Source: Planctomycetota bacterium
GTDB taxonomy: Bacteria > Planctomycetota > Phycisphaerae > Phycisphaerales > SM1A02
NCBI GenBank assembly: GCA_022567855.1
Contig: JADFGE010000194.1
Location: forward strand, 1-6,051
Direction: 5' to 3'
DNA: 6,051 nucleotides
Below are positions 1 to 5,241 of this stretch, one piece after another; the first letter of the stretch is position 1; every line of letters starts with the position of its first letter. The notes below the pieces were generated by a model, which had not been told where the DNA came from, made no database searches, and saw nothing but the letters and a program-made list of their open reading frames with translations. The position numbers were made by a program, and so were the translations under genes.

Positions 1-1
1 C

Positions 2-718
2 GGCTTCCACGGCGTCGAGCTGGACAGCCCCGGCGATCTTGATCGTGACGAAGTGCTGCGCGCCAAGGACGAGACTCGCCTGGCCATTCCGGGGGTCATC
101 GACTCCAAACATTGGTCCAAGCCGTTCTCACATCCCGATCCCAACGTGCGAGCCGAGGGTCGTCGCGCACTGGAGATCGCACTGCACGATGCCAAGGCGT
201 ATGGCGCCACGACCGTTCTGCTCGTTCCCGCGGTCGTCAACAAGGAAGTGTCATACGACGACGCCTACGAACGATCACAAACTGAAATCCGCAAAGTGCT
301 GCCACTGGCGGAAGAGCTCGACGTCAAGATCGCCATCGAGAACGTCTGGAACAACTTCCTGCTCAGTCCGCTTGAAGCTGCACGCTACATCGATGACTTT
401 GACCACCCGATGATCGGCTGGTATTTCGACGTCGGCAACATCGTCAACTACGGTTGGCCCGAGCATTGGATTCATGTGCTGGGGCGGCGCATTCTCAAGC
501 TCGACATCAAAGAGTTTTCTCGGAAGAAGCGAGACGATGAGGGGCTTTGGAAGGGTTTTGACGTCAAGCTTCTTGAGGGCGACTGCGATTGGCCGGCGGT
601 GATGAAGGCCCTGGATGAGATCGGGTACAGTGGATGGGCGTCCGCGGAAGTGCCCGGCGGCGGCGAAGAACGCTTGCGCGAGATCGCCGAGCGCATGGAC
701 CGCATTCTCGTCAGCTAG
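2..718 (+). CDS. Sugar phosphate isomerase/epimerase, TIM barrel (5' end outside window)
   Basis: This is the C-terminal 238 residues of a xylose-isomerase-like TIM-barrel protein; the frame is open from the window edge, so the true start lies upstream. Family members isomerise or epimerise sugars and sugar phosphates using a divalent metal. Putative metal ligands visible are Glu in AIENVWN (338-340), Asp in WYFDVGN (428-430), Asp in KLDIKEF (503-505) and Glu in ASAEVPGG (647-649). The strand around YFDVGNIVNYGWPEHW and the later GFDVKLLEGDCDWPAVM resemble the UlaE/hexulose-6-phosphate-isomerase-like branch. In tagatose-3-epimerase-type enzymes the third ligand is normally His, so the Asp here is a difference worth noting. 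The next gene starts 34 nt after the stop, suggesting an operon. Fold assignment is firm; substrate is unknown. No export signal can be judged because the N-terminus is missing. Confidence 0.9.
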   Translation, partial: GFHGVELDSPGDLDRDEVLRAKDETRLAIPGVIDSKHWSKPFSHPDPNVRAEGRRALEIALHDAKAYGATTVLLVPAVVNKEVSYDDAYERSQTEIRKVLPLAEELDVKIAIENVWNNFLLSPLEAARYIDDFDHPMIGWYFDVGNIVNYGWPEHWIHVLGRRILKLDIKEFSRKKRDDEGLWKGFDVKLLEGDCDWPAVMKALDEIGYSGWASAEVPGGGEERLREIAERMDRILVS

Positions 719-752
719 CCAATCTACGCTCTTGCATTTGGAAGAAGAGGCG

Positions 753-2066
753 ATGATCGTGAACAAGGCACAGGCAACATCAAATGGTGCAGACTGTTCC
801 CGCCGAGATTTCGTCAAAGCGACAGCGGTCGTGGCTGGCGGGGCAATTCCATTGAGTGTCGTTGCAACGTCAGCCTACGGCGCCGGGTCCGATCAACTCA
901 AAGCCGGCCTGATCGGTTGCGGCGGGCGCGGAACCGGCGCAGCCTTTGACATCCTCAAGGCCGGCGATCAGGTGCGCATTGTCGCATTGGCCGATGTCTT
1001 TCGCGATCGGCTCGATGGTTGCCGTCACTACTTGAGTTCCGACGATCACTCCAATCGGGATCGCGCGCAGATCGGCGATGATCGGTGCTACGTCGGTTTC
1101 GATGCGTATCAACAGCTCGTCAACAGCGATGTCGATCTTGTCCTCCTCGCCACGCCGCCACATTTTCGGCCAATTCATTTCGAAGCGGCGATCAATGCGG
1201 GTAAACACGTGTTCATGGAGAAGCCCGTCGCCGTTGATCCGACGGGTATCCGATCGGTGATTGAATCAGCGGCCCAGGCGGATCGGAAGAACCTCACCGT
1301 CGTCACCGGCACCCAGCGTCGCCACGAGGCTCGCTATCTCGAACTCATGCAGAGAATCCACAGCGGCGAAATCGGCGACATCATCTCCGCCCGGTGCTAT
1401 TGGAACCAAGGTGGACTGTGGGTGAAGGAACAACAACCCGCTTGGTCCGACATGGAATGGCAGATTAGAAATTGGCTCTACTTCACCTGGCTGTCCGGCG
1501 ATCACATCGTCGAGCAACACGTACACAACCTCGACGTATGCAACTGGGCGATCGGCGCGCATCCAATTAGCGCGATGGGCATGGGGGGACGGGAGGTGCG
1601 AACCGCGCCTAAGTACGGACACATCTTCGATCATTTTGCGATCGAATACGAATATCCAAACGGCGTCGTCATGCACAGTTATTGCCGGCAGATCGACGGC
1701 TGTACCGGACAAGTCGCCGAGGCCATTCATGGTTCTACCGGCAGGACGTGGACCGGTTCGGGCAGAGCAGAAATCCTCGGCCAGCGGCCGTGGCGGTTCG
1801 ACGCCCCGAACCCCAATCCCTACGTGGTTGAACACAAGGACCTCATCGGGAGTATCACAAATGACGGCCCGCACCTCAACGAAGCGAAGCGTGTCGCCGA
1901 ATCAACCCTCACCGCCATCATGGGCCGCATGTCCGCCTATACCGGACAGGAAATCACATGGGACAAGGCGCTGAACTCCCAGCTCGATCTGTCGCCGCCG
2001 GCCTACGAATTCAGTTCACTGCCCACGCCGGAAGTCGCCGTACCGGGAAGAACACCGCTGATCTGA
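753..2066 (+). CDS. Tat-exported Gfo/Idh/MocA family oxidoreductase
   Basis: The 437-residue product is a predicted NAD(P)-dependent sugar or polyol dehydrogenase. Residues 16-22 (SRRDFVK) form a twin-arginine motif followed by an Ala/Val/Gly-rich segment, with likely cleavage around residues 41-44. The Rossmann fold then begins with GLIGCGGRGTG (52-62). The family's catalytic EKP motif is at 156-158 (MEKPVAVD), and the C-terminal domain has HVHNLD with His258 and Asp261, plus GMGGREVR. ATG at 753 is chosen because it places the Tat motif near the N-terminus and follows a purine-rich GAAGAAGAGG (741-750). An in-frame start further upstream, at 615, would overlap the previous gene by about 100 nt. 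Length and order of motifs suit the Tat-tagged members common in Planctomycetota. An exported dehydrogenase implies a tightly bound cofactor, as in Zymomonas glucose-fructose oxidoreductase (inference). Substrate not determinable. Confidence 0.93.
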   Translation: MIVNKAQATSNGADCSRRDFVKATAVVAGGAIPLSVVATSAYGAGSDQLKAGLIGCGGRGTGAAFDILKAGDQVRIVALADVFRDRLDGCRHYLSSDDHSNRDRAQIGDDRCYVGFDAYQQLVNSDVDLVLLATPPHFRPIHFEAAINAGKHVFMEKPVAVDPTGIRSVIESAAQADRKNLTVVTGTQRRHEARYLELMQRIHSGEIGDIISARCYWNQGGLWVKEQQPAWSDMEWQIRNWLYFTWLSGDHIVEQHVHNLDVCNWAIGAHPISAMGMGGREVRTAPKYGHIFDHFAIEYEYPNGVVMHSYCRQIDGCTGQVAEAIHGSTGRTWTGSGRAEILGQRPWRFDAPNPNPYVVEHKDLIGSITNDGPHLNEAKRVAESTLTAIMGRMSAYTGQEITWDKALNSQLDLSPPAYEFSSLPTPEVAVPGRTPLI

Positions 2067-2083
2067 GCCGCTTGCGCGTCCCG

Positions 2084-2100
2084 TCCCGATTTCATCGGGG
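2084..2100. repeat. 17-bp palindromic repeat, copy 1 (intergenic)
   Basis: TCCCGATTTCATCGGGG lies in the 64-nt spacer between the dehydrogenase and isomerase genes. It has arms CCCGAT/ATCGGG around a TTC loop. It matches 15 of 17 positions of a second copy at 3471-3487 inside the broken transposase. There is no T-run after it, so it is not a classic intrinsic terminator. In RNA it could form a small hairpin between two cotranscribed genes. Confidence 0.6.
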
Positions 2101-2130
2101 GCTTCGCGCTGCCCTTCGAGGAGTTGAACC

Positions 2131-3036
2131 ATGAAGCGACGAGAGTTCATAGTCACCGCCGGCGCCGGCGCCGCGACAATCGCCACAGGTACAACGACCG
2201 CCGCTTCCGCTAAACAATCGGGCGCGTTCAAGCTCAAATACGCCCCGCACTTCGGCATGTTCAAGAATCTCGGCGGTGATGACGCGATCGATCAACTGAA
2301 GTTCGCAGCGGACGAAGGATTCACCGCCTGGGAAGATAACGGCATGGCCGGTCGCTCCGCTGCCGAACAACAGCGCATCGCCAAAGCGATGGACGAGCTC
2401 GGTATGAAAATGGGGGTTTTCGTCGCTCATGCCGAGTGGCGCGAGCCGATCTACGCGCGCGGTGGGGCCGAAACCAGAAAATACCTTCAGGATCAGATGC
2501 GGCGAGCGATCGAAGTCGCCAAGCGCGTCAACGCCACATGGTGCACGATCGTGCCCGGCCCCTACGACAAACGCCTCGAATGGAACTACCAGACCGCCAA
2601 TGTCATCGACTGCTTCAAGGCCATGGCCGAAATCTGCGAGCCCGCCGGCCTCATCATGGTCCTCGAGCCGCTCAACCCATATCGCGATCACCCCGGCATG
2701 TTCCTGACCAAGATTCCGCAGGCGTATCAGATATGCAAGGCCGTCAACAGTCCTTCGTGCAAAATCCTCGATGACCTGTACCACCAACAGGTCACCGAAG
2801 GCAATCTGATTCCCAATATCGACCACGCCTACGACGAAATCGCCTACTTCCAGGTCGGCGACAACCCGGGTCGAAACGAACCTGGCACCGGCGAGATCAA
2901 CTACCGCAACGTCTTTGGGCACATCCACGAAAAAGGCTTCACGGGGGTCGTGGGCATGGAGCACGGCAACAGCCGACCCGGAAAAGACGGCGCGCGCGCC
3001 GTCATCAACGCGTACCGCCACGCCGATTCGTTTTGA
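2131..3036 (+). CDS. Hydroxypyruvate isomerase-like TIM-barrel protein with Tat leader
   Basis: The product has 301 residues, close to the usual 255-265 of hydroxypyruvate isomerases plus a leader. Residues 2-8 (KRREFIV) make a twin-arginine motif, followed by an Ala/Thr/Gly-rich stretch ending ASA (25-27), a plausible cleavage site. The mature part is a xylose-isomerase-like barrel with the Hyi-type signatures VLEPLNP (Glu179), DDLYHQQ (Asp215, His218), FQVGDNPGRNEPGTGEINY (Gln241 onwards) and GMEHGNS (Glu277). These are the expected metal and substrate residues and all are present, so it is likely an active isomerase or epimerase on a small hydroxy-keto acid or sugar. Whether the substrate is really hydroxypyruvate is uncertain. 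The start is supported by GAGGAG at 2118-2123, seven nt upstream. It is the last gene of the trio; only about 100 nt follow before the insertion sequence. Confidence 0.92.
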   Translation: MKRREFIVTAGAGAATIATGTTTAASAKQSGAFKLKYAPHFGMFKNLGGDDAIDQLKFAADEGFTAWEDNGMAGRSAAEQQRIAKAMDELGMKMGVFVAHAEWREPIYARGGAETRKYLQDQMRRAIEVAKRVNATWCTIVPGPYDKRLEWNYQTANVIDCFKAMAEICEPAGLIMVLEPLNPYRDHPGMFLTKIPQAYQICKAVNSPSCKILDDLYHQQVTEGNLIPNIDHAYDEIAYFQVGDNPGRNEPGTGEINYRNVFGHIHEKGFTGVVGMEHGNSRPGKDGARAVINAYRHADSF

Positions 3037-3137
3037 GAGGAAGGCATGAGGGATCGCGTGTAGCTCGCCGGCCACGGCGTGGTGATCGTCAACGGACGTT
3101 TGTCGGCGCGACCAGCGCCGCGTGACCGCGGGGGCTA
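3037..3137. other. Spacer between the sugar-enzyme trio and the insertion sequence
   Basis: No gene is recognised here. It begins GAGGAAGGC then ATG at 3046, which opens only a five-codon frame ending in TAG. The sequence after that reads open for about 25 codons but resembles nothing I know. This may be the decayed start of a further gene in the operon, or chance. A short CCGCG/CGCGG inverted repeat (3118-3131) sits just before the IS target TA. Confidence 0.35.
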
Positions 3138-3161
3138 CTGATTCCTGTAAAAGTTACGTCC
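3138..3161 (+). repeat. IS left terminal inverted repeat
   Basis: The first 12 bases match the right end perfectly and 19 of 24 match overall. The inner conserved block is GTCC at 3158-3161. It is preceded by the TA target dinucleotide. Confidence 0.85.
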
Positions 3162-3470
3162 TAGCGGCCCTTCATGCCGATGTCTCTTGGCATGAGACCA
3201 CACGGCACACCCGAATATCTCCAACAACGTCGGGTGCGGGCCGTCGCCATGATTCAAGCCGGGCACGGCACGACGGACGTGGCGCGCCGACTCACGGTCG
3301 ACCCACGCAGCGTCAGGCGGTGGAAGGCGGACTATCGCCGCCGCGGCGCGTCCGGCCTTGGCGCGCGTCCGGCATCCGGCCGACCACCGAAGCTGAGCCA
3401 CAAAGAGCGCCGGACGCTTCGCAAGCTTCTTCTCAAGGGCGCCAAGGCGAACGGCTATCGCACCGAGCTG

Positions 3471-3487
3471 TCCCGATTCCATCGGGA
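3471..3487. repeat. 17-bp palindromic repeat, copy 2 (inside the transposase)
   Basis: TCCCGATTCCATCGGGA has perfect 7-bp arms and a TCC loop. It lies between codons for GYRTEL and a resumed CPRIAKLIE-like reading. IS630 relatives typically read TELWTCPRIA here, so the element has replaced about six bases (or inserted at this point) and shifted the frame. The homologous copy is at 2084-2100. Confidence 0.65.
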
Positions 3488-3660
3488 TGCCCGCGCATCG
3501 CGAAGCTGATCGAACGCAAGTTCGGTGTCGGCTACCACGTCGATCATCTGCCTCGGCTCTTGCGTGGCCTGGGCTTCTCCTGCCAGAAGCCGACCCGACG
3601 CGCCAAGGAGCGTGATGCCGAGGCCATCAGGAGATGGGTTGCGGTCGACCGGCCGCGCAT

Positions 3661-3667
3661 AAAAAAA
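3661..3667 (+). promoter_or_regulatory. Candidate -1 frameshift slippery heptamer A_AAA_AAA
   Basis: The run of eight A (3661-3668) lies between the linker and the catalytic domain. In the incoming frame the codons are ATA AAA AAA AGG. A -1 slip gives RIKKKASRLGTHIVF, exactly the expected family sequence. Some IS630-family elements do use programmed -1 frameshifting. The competing reading is a simple loss of C from an original ATC codon, which would give the same residues. No clear downstream stem-loop was identified. Confidence 0.4.
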
Positions 3668-3752
3668 AGGCGTCGCGTCTCGGGACCCACATCGTCTTCA
3701 TCGACGAAACGGGACTGATGCTGATGCCGATCGTACAACGGAGCTGGACGCC

Positions 3753-3780
3753 GATCGGCCCCGGCGCGCCGGGGTCGATC
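3753..3780. repeat. 28-bp near-perfect palindrome in the transposase
   Basis: The core CCCCGGCGCGCCGGGG (3759-3774) is a perfect 16-bp palindrome. Outer arms GATCG (3753-3757) and CGATC (3776-3780) also pair, with only one G/T mismatch (3758/3775). It encodes IGPGAPGSI at the place where about 20 residues normal for IS630 transposases appear to be missing. It may mark a deletion junction. Confidence 0.5.
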
Positions 3781-4193
3781 TCGCCGCGGCGTCGGCGGCT
3801 GAACTTGTACCTGCACATGTACGTGGCGGGCGACATCACCGAAGGCGAGGTGATCGTCTTCGGCGCGTGATCTGCTCAAGCATCTGCGTGGGCCGGTGAT
3901 CGTCATCTGGGACCGGATCAACCAGCACCGCAGCGCGGCGGTGAAGGCATACATTGCCTCACATCCGCGATTGCAGGCGGAGCACCTGCCGGCGTACGCA
4001 CCGGAGTTGAACCCAGTGGAAGGGGTGTGGTGTGAATGGAAGGCGCATCGCTTGGCCAATCACGCCGCGGAGAGTCTGGATGCGTTGGCACAGTTGGCGA
4101 TCGTCGAGGCGATCGACATGCGAGGCTCACAAGCACTGCTGCGTGGATGCGTTGGCGGCACGGGCTTGCCGATCCGCCTTCACTGAAGCGTGC

Positions 4194-4217
4194 GGACATT
4201 TATTATACAGGAATCAG
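4194..4217 (-). repeat. IS right terminal inverted repeat
   Basis: This is the inverse of the left end, perfect over the outer 12 bases (4206-4217) and 19 of 24 overall. It is followed by the TA at 4218-4219. It is AT-rich inside; TATTAT at 4201-4206 resembles a -10 box, with a weak TTCACT 16 nt upstream, so a faint outward promoter is conceivable. Confidence 0.85.
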
Positions 4218-4222
4218 TAGCC

Positions 4223-4382
4223 TGCGGGCCATGGCCTCGTCCTCAATCGTGACGCCTGCTCCATTGAATCAAGCCCGAGGCGGTCTGACGTATTCCGCCT
4301 GTCTGCGAAGTTGCCTCAGCCGGCGAACGACATCGCCCCTACCACCGATTGGTTGGGGGCTACGACGCTGATTTGGTGACAG
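4223..4382. other. Intergenic stretch between the IS and the tRNA, no gene recognised
   Basis: A plus-strand frame stays open over part of this stretch but shows no recognisable domain, ribosome binding site or plausible start. I see no gene on either strand. One imperfect hairpin lies at 4335-4360, described separately. Confidence 0.4.
4335..4360 (-). terminator. Imperfect hairpin downstream of tRNA-Val, possible terminator
   Basis: GCCCC (4335-4339) pairs with GGGGC (4356-4360), and inner ACC pairs with GGT, with mismatches between. It lies about 22 nt past the tRNA 3' end on its strand. No T-run follows on the minus strand, so termination is only a possibility. Confidence 0.2.
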
Positions 4383-4456
4383 TGGGCCGTACTGGACTTG
4401 AACCAGTGACTTCCTGCGTGTCGAGCAGGCGCTCTAGCCAACTGAGCTAACGGCCC
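4383..4456 (-). tRNA. tRNA-Val (anticodon GAC)
   Basis: The minus strand folds into a complete cloverleaf of 74 nt including the discriminator A. The acceptor stem GGGCCGT/ACGGCCC is perfect. The D-arm is GCTC-AGTTGGCTA-GAGC, and the anticodon stem CCTGC/GCAGG pairs fully around the loop TCGACAC. The variable loop is AAGTC and the T-arm is ACTGG-TTCAAGT-CCAGT. The anticodon is GAC (4420-4422 on the plus strand gives gtc), reading GUC and GUU valine codons. CCA is not encoded: CTG follows the discriminator, so a CCA-adding enzyme would be needed. Base 33 reads C where U is nearly universal. The short variable loop argues against a serine tRNA. Confidence 0.95.
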
Positions 4457-4473
4457 GGCGAAATGCCGTCGGG

Positions 4474-4501
4474 AGTGTAGCTGTGGTATGGTCAGTGTCA
4501 A
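4474..4501 (-). promoter_or_regulatory. Sigma-70-type promoter of tRNA-Val
   Basis: On the minus strand, TTGACA (4496-4501) is a perfect -35 box. It is followed after 16 nt by TACACT (4474-4479), a good -10 box. Transcription would start around 4467, about 10 nt before the tRNA 5' end at 4456. Position and quality fit a strong constitutive tRNA promoter. Confidence 0.75.
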
Positions 4502-4536
4502 CGGCGGCGGCGAGCCGGTCGCGGGGCATGCGCTCA

Positions 4537-4558
4537 CCTGGTCACTGAAGTGACCAGG
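4537..4558. repeat. Perfect 22-bp hairpin between tRNA promoter and small secreted protein gene
   Basis: CCTGGTCACT is followed by GA and then its exact inverse complement, giving a 9-10 bp stem with a TGAA-type tetraloop. No T-run follows on either strand, so it is not a classic terminator. It sits about 125 nt upstream of the gene at 4684 and about 36 nt upstream of the tRNA -35 box. It could be an operator for a dimeric regulator or an RNA hairpin in a long 5' leader; neither can be shown here. Confidence 0.5.
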
Positions 4559-4683
4559 CCTCGTTGGGGTCGTTGACCGCCGCGCGCATGGGGGGAATAC
4601 ACTTGGATTGTCCGCATGTGAGGGATTCTAAGCACTGTGAGATCATCGCATCACATGCCGGGCGTTATGAGGAGCATCAGGCT

Positions 4684-5130
4684 ATGAAGATCGTACGTTG
4701 GCTCGTCATCGTCGCCGTGGTCGTTGGTTCGTTGAGTCTTGCGCTGTGCGCGGCGAGTGCCGACGATCCGCCGCCGGGGTCGCTCACGCTGCTGGATGGG
4801 TTCAAGCATCAGAAGCTGCAGGGCATCGACACGCGCGTCGGCAAGATTTGGAAAGATGGGGGAATCACCATTCAGTACGACATCGGTCGATTGTCGGGCA
4901 ACTACGCGAAGCAGCAGCGCGAGTACCAGGCGGACCAACTGCTGTGGGCAAAGCAGCAGACGTGGCACGGCCAGCCGGTCGAGTTGGCGATGATGAAGGA
5001 CCGGCAACTGTACGTCAGCTTCCCCGAGCGTCACGCAAACTTCTATGGGAAAGTGCAGAAGGAACAGGACCTGGTTGACGCGCTGCTGATGGTGCTGACG
5101 TATGTGCCGGCGGAGAAGGCGGAGCGGTAG
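4684..5130 (+). CDS. Small secreted protein of unknown function
   Basis: The 148-residue product starts with a typical Sec signal peptide: MKIVRW, a hydrophobic core (LVIVAVVVGSLSLALC), then AASA at 23-26 with predicted cleavage before Asp27. A Cys at residue 22 is preceded by LAL, which is a poor lipobox, so a lipoprotein is unlikely. The mature part of about 122 residues is soluble, rich in Gln, Lys and Tyr (AKQQREYQADQLLWAKQQ), and includes DGFKHQKLQGIDTRVGKIW and YVSFPERHANFYGKVQ. I recognise no family. ATG 4684 is chosen because GAGGAG (4669-4674) sits nine nt upstream and the signal peptide begins there; an upstream in-frame start at 4564 would bury the signal. It lies divergent from the tRNA promoter and convergent with guaB, and appears to be a single-gene unit. 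Confidence 0.8.
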   Translation: MKIVRWLVIVAVVVGSLSLALCAASADDPPPGSLTLLDGFKHQKLQGIDTRVGKIWKDGGITIQYDIGRLSGNYAKQQREYQADQLLWAKQQTWHGQPVELAMMKDRQLYVSFPERHANFYGKVQKEQDLVDALLMVLTYVPAEKAER

Positions 5131-5150
5131 CACGGTTCACATTATGGCGA

Positions 5151-5164
5151 TGTGTCTCGACACA
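5151..5164. repeat. Short hairpin between convergent genes (left of pair)
   Basis: TGTGTC-TC-GACACA is a perfect 6-bp inverted repeat 20 nt after the stop of the secreted protein gene. It directly precedes a second, GC-rich hairpin. The pair may act together as a factor-assisted bidirectional terminator or as a REP-like element. Confidence 0.45.
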
Positions 5165-5168
5165 CGAC

Positions 5169-5188
5169 CCGCGGGTTTCCACCCGCGG
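5169..5188. terminator. GC-rich REP-like hairpin, possible bidirectional terminator
   Basis: CCGCGGGT-TTCC-ACCCGCGG forms a perfect 8-bp GC-rich stem with a 4-nt loop. It lies in the 111-nt gap between the convergent secreted-protein and guaB genes, a typical place for a shared terminator. There is no uridine run on either side, so intrinsic termination is uncertain. Sequence style resembles the CCGCGGGT repeats seen between genes in planctomycete-like genomes (from memory, not checked). Confidence 0.4.
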
Positions 5189-5241
5189 CTACTAAAGAGC
5201 GTGCAATTGAGCGTTCGTGAGACGTTCCGAAAGAGGCCTCA

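Larger units (their letters stand above)
3174..4186 (+). pseudogene. IS630-type DDE transposase split over three reading frames
   Basis: Read in pieces, this is a full IS630 transposase. The N-terminal piece from ATG 3174 has the helix-turn-helix (DVARRLTVDPRSVRRWKADY) and the GASGLGARPASGRPPKL linker. It continues from about 3488 in another frame (IAKLIERKFGVGYHVDHLP), then from 3661 in a third frame (HIVFIDETG, first catalytic Asp at 3703-3705). From about 3866 it returns to the second frame (LLKHLRGPVIVIWD, second Asp at 3911-3913; YAPELNPVE, Glu at 4019-4021, 35 residues between). Breaks: a 17-bp palindrome at 3471-3487; an A8 run at 3661-3668 that could be a -1 frameshift site or a lost base; and one extra base within 3862-3865 that leads to TGA at 3868. 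About 20 family residues also seem missing between RSWTPIG and ISPRRRR. All catalytic residues remain but no single frame yields them, so it is most likely inactive. Confidence 0.88.
3138..4217 (+). mobile_element. IS630-family insertion sequence, about 1.08 kb
   Basis: The ends are matching inverted repeats: CTGATTCCTGTA at 3138-3149 is repeated perfectly in inverse orientation at 4206-4217. Each end is flanked by TA (3136-3137 and 4218-4219), fitting the 2-bp TA target duplication of IS630/Tc1-mariner elements. Three further bases outside (GGC left, GCC right) also match inversely, so the empty site would read GGCTAGCC. The interior encodes an IS630-type DDE transposase, frameshifted. Length fits the family's 1.0-1.4 kb. 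The element lies just past the sugar-enzyme genes and disrupts none that I can identify. Confidence 0.9.

Noticed and set aside
615..752. Upstream extension of the dehydrogenase to a start at 615
   Set aside because: It would overlap the previous gene by about 100 nt and push the twin-arginine motif over 60 residues from the N-terminus.
275..817. Minus-strand open frame of 180 codons
   Set aside because: It is antisense to the first gene and the start of the second; there is no domain support.
1266..1874. Minus-strand open frame of 202 codons
   Set aside because: It is fully antisense to the dehydrogenase gene, with no motif and no ribosome binding site.
2092..3075. Long minus-strand open frame of 327 codons
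   Set aside because: It lies antisense to the well-supported hydroxypyruvate-isomerase-like gene and has no recognisable domain; GC-rich coding sequence often leaves the opposite strand open.
4201..4206. TATTAT as an outward promoter from the IS right end
   Set aside because: The only upstream partner, TTCACT, is a weak -35 match, and no nearby gene start depends on it; noted under the repeat but not called.
4316..4537. Minus-strand open frame through the tRNA region
   Set aside because: It is a translation of the tRNA gene and its promoter; the cloverleaf explains the sequence.
4651..5133. Minus-strand open frame of 160 codons
   Set aside because: It is antisense to the secreted protein gene, whose signal peptide and ribosome binding site are convincing.
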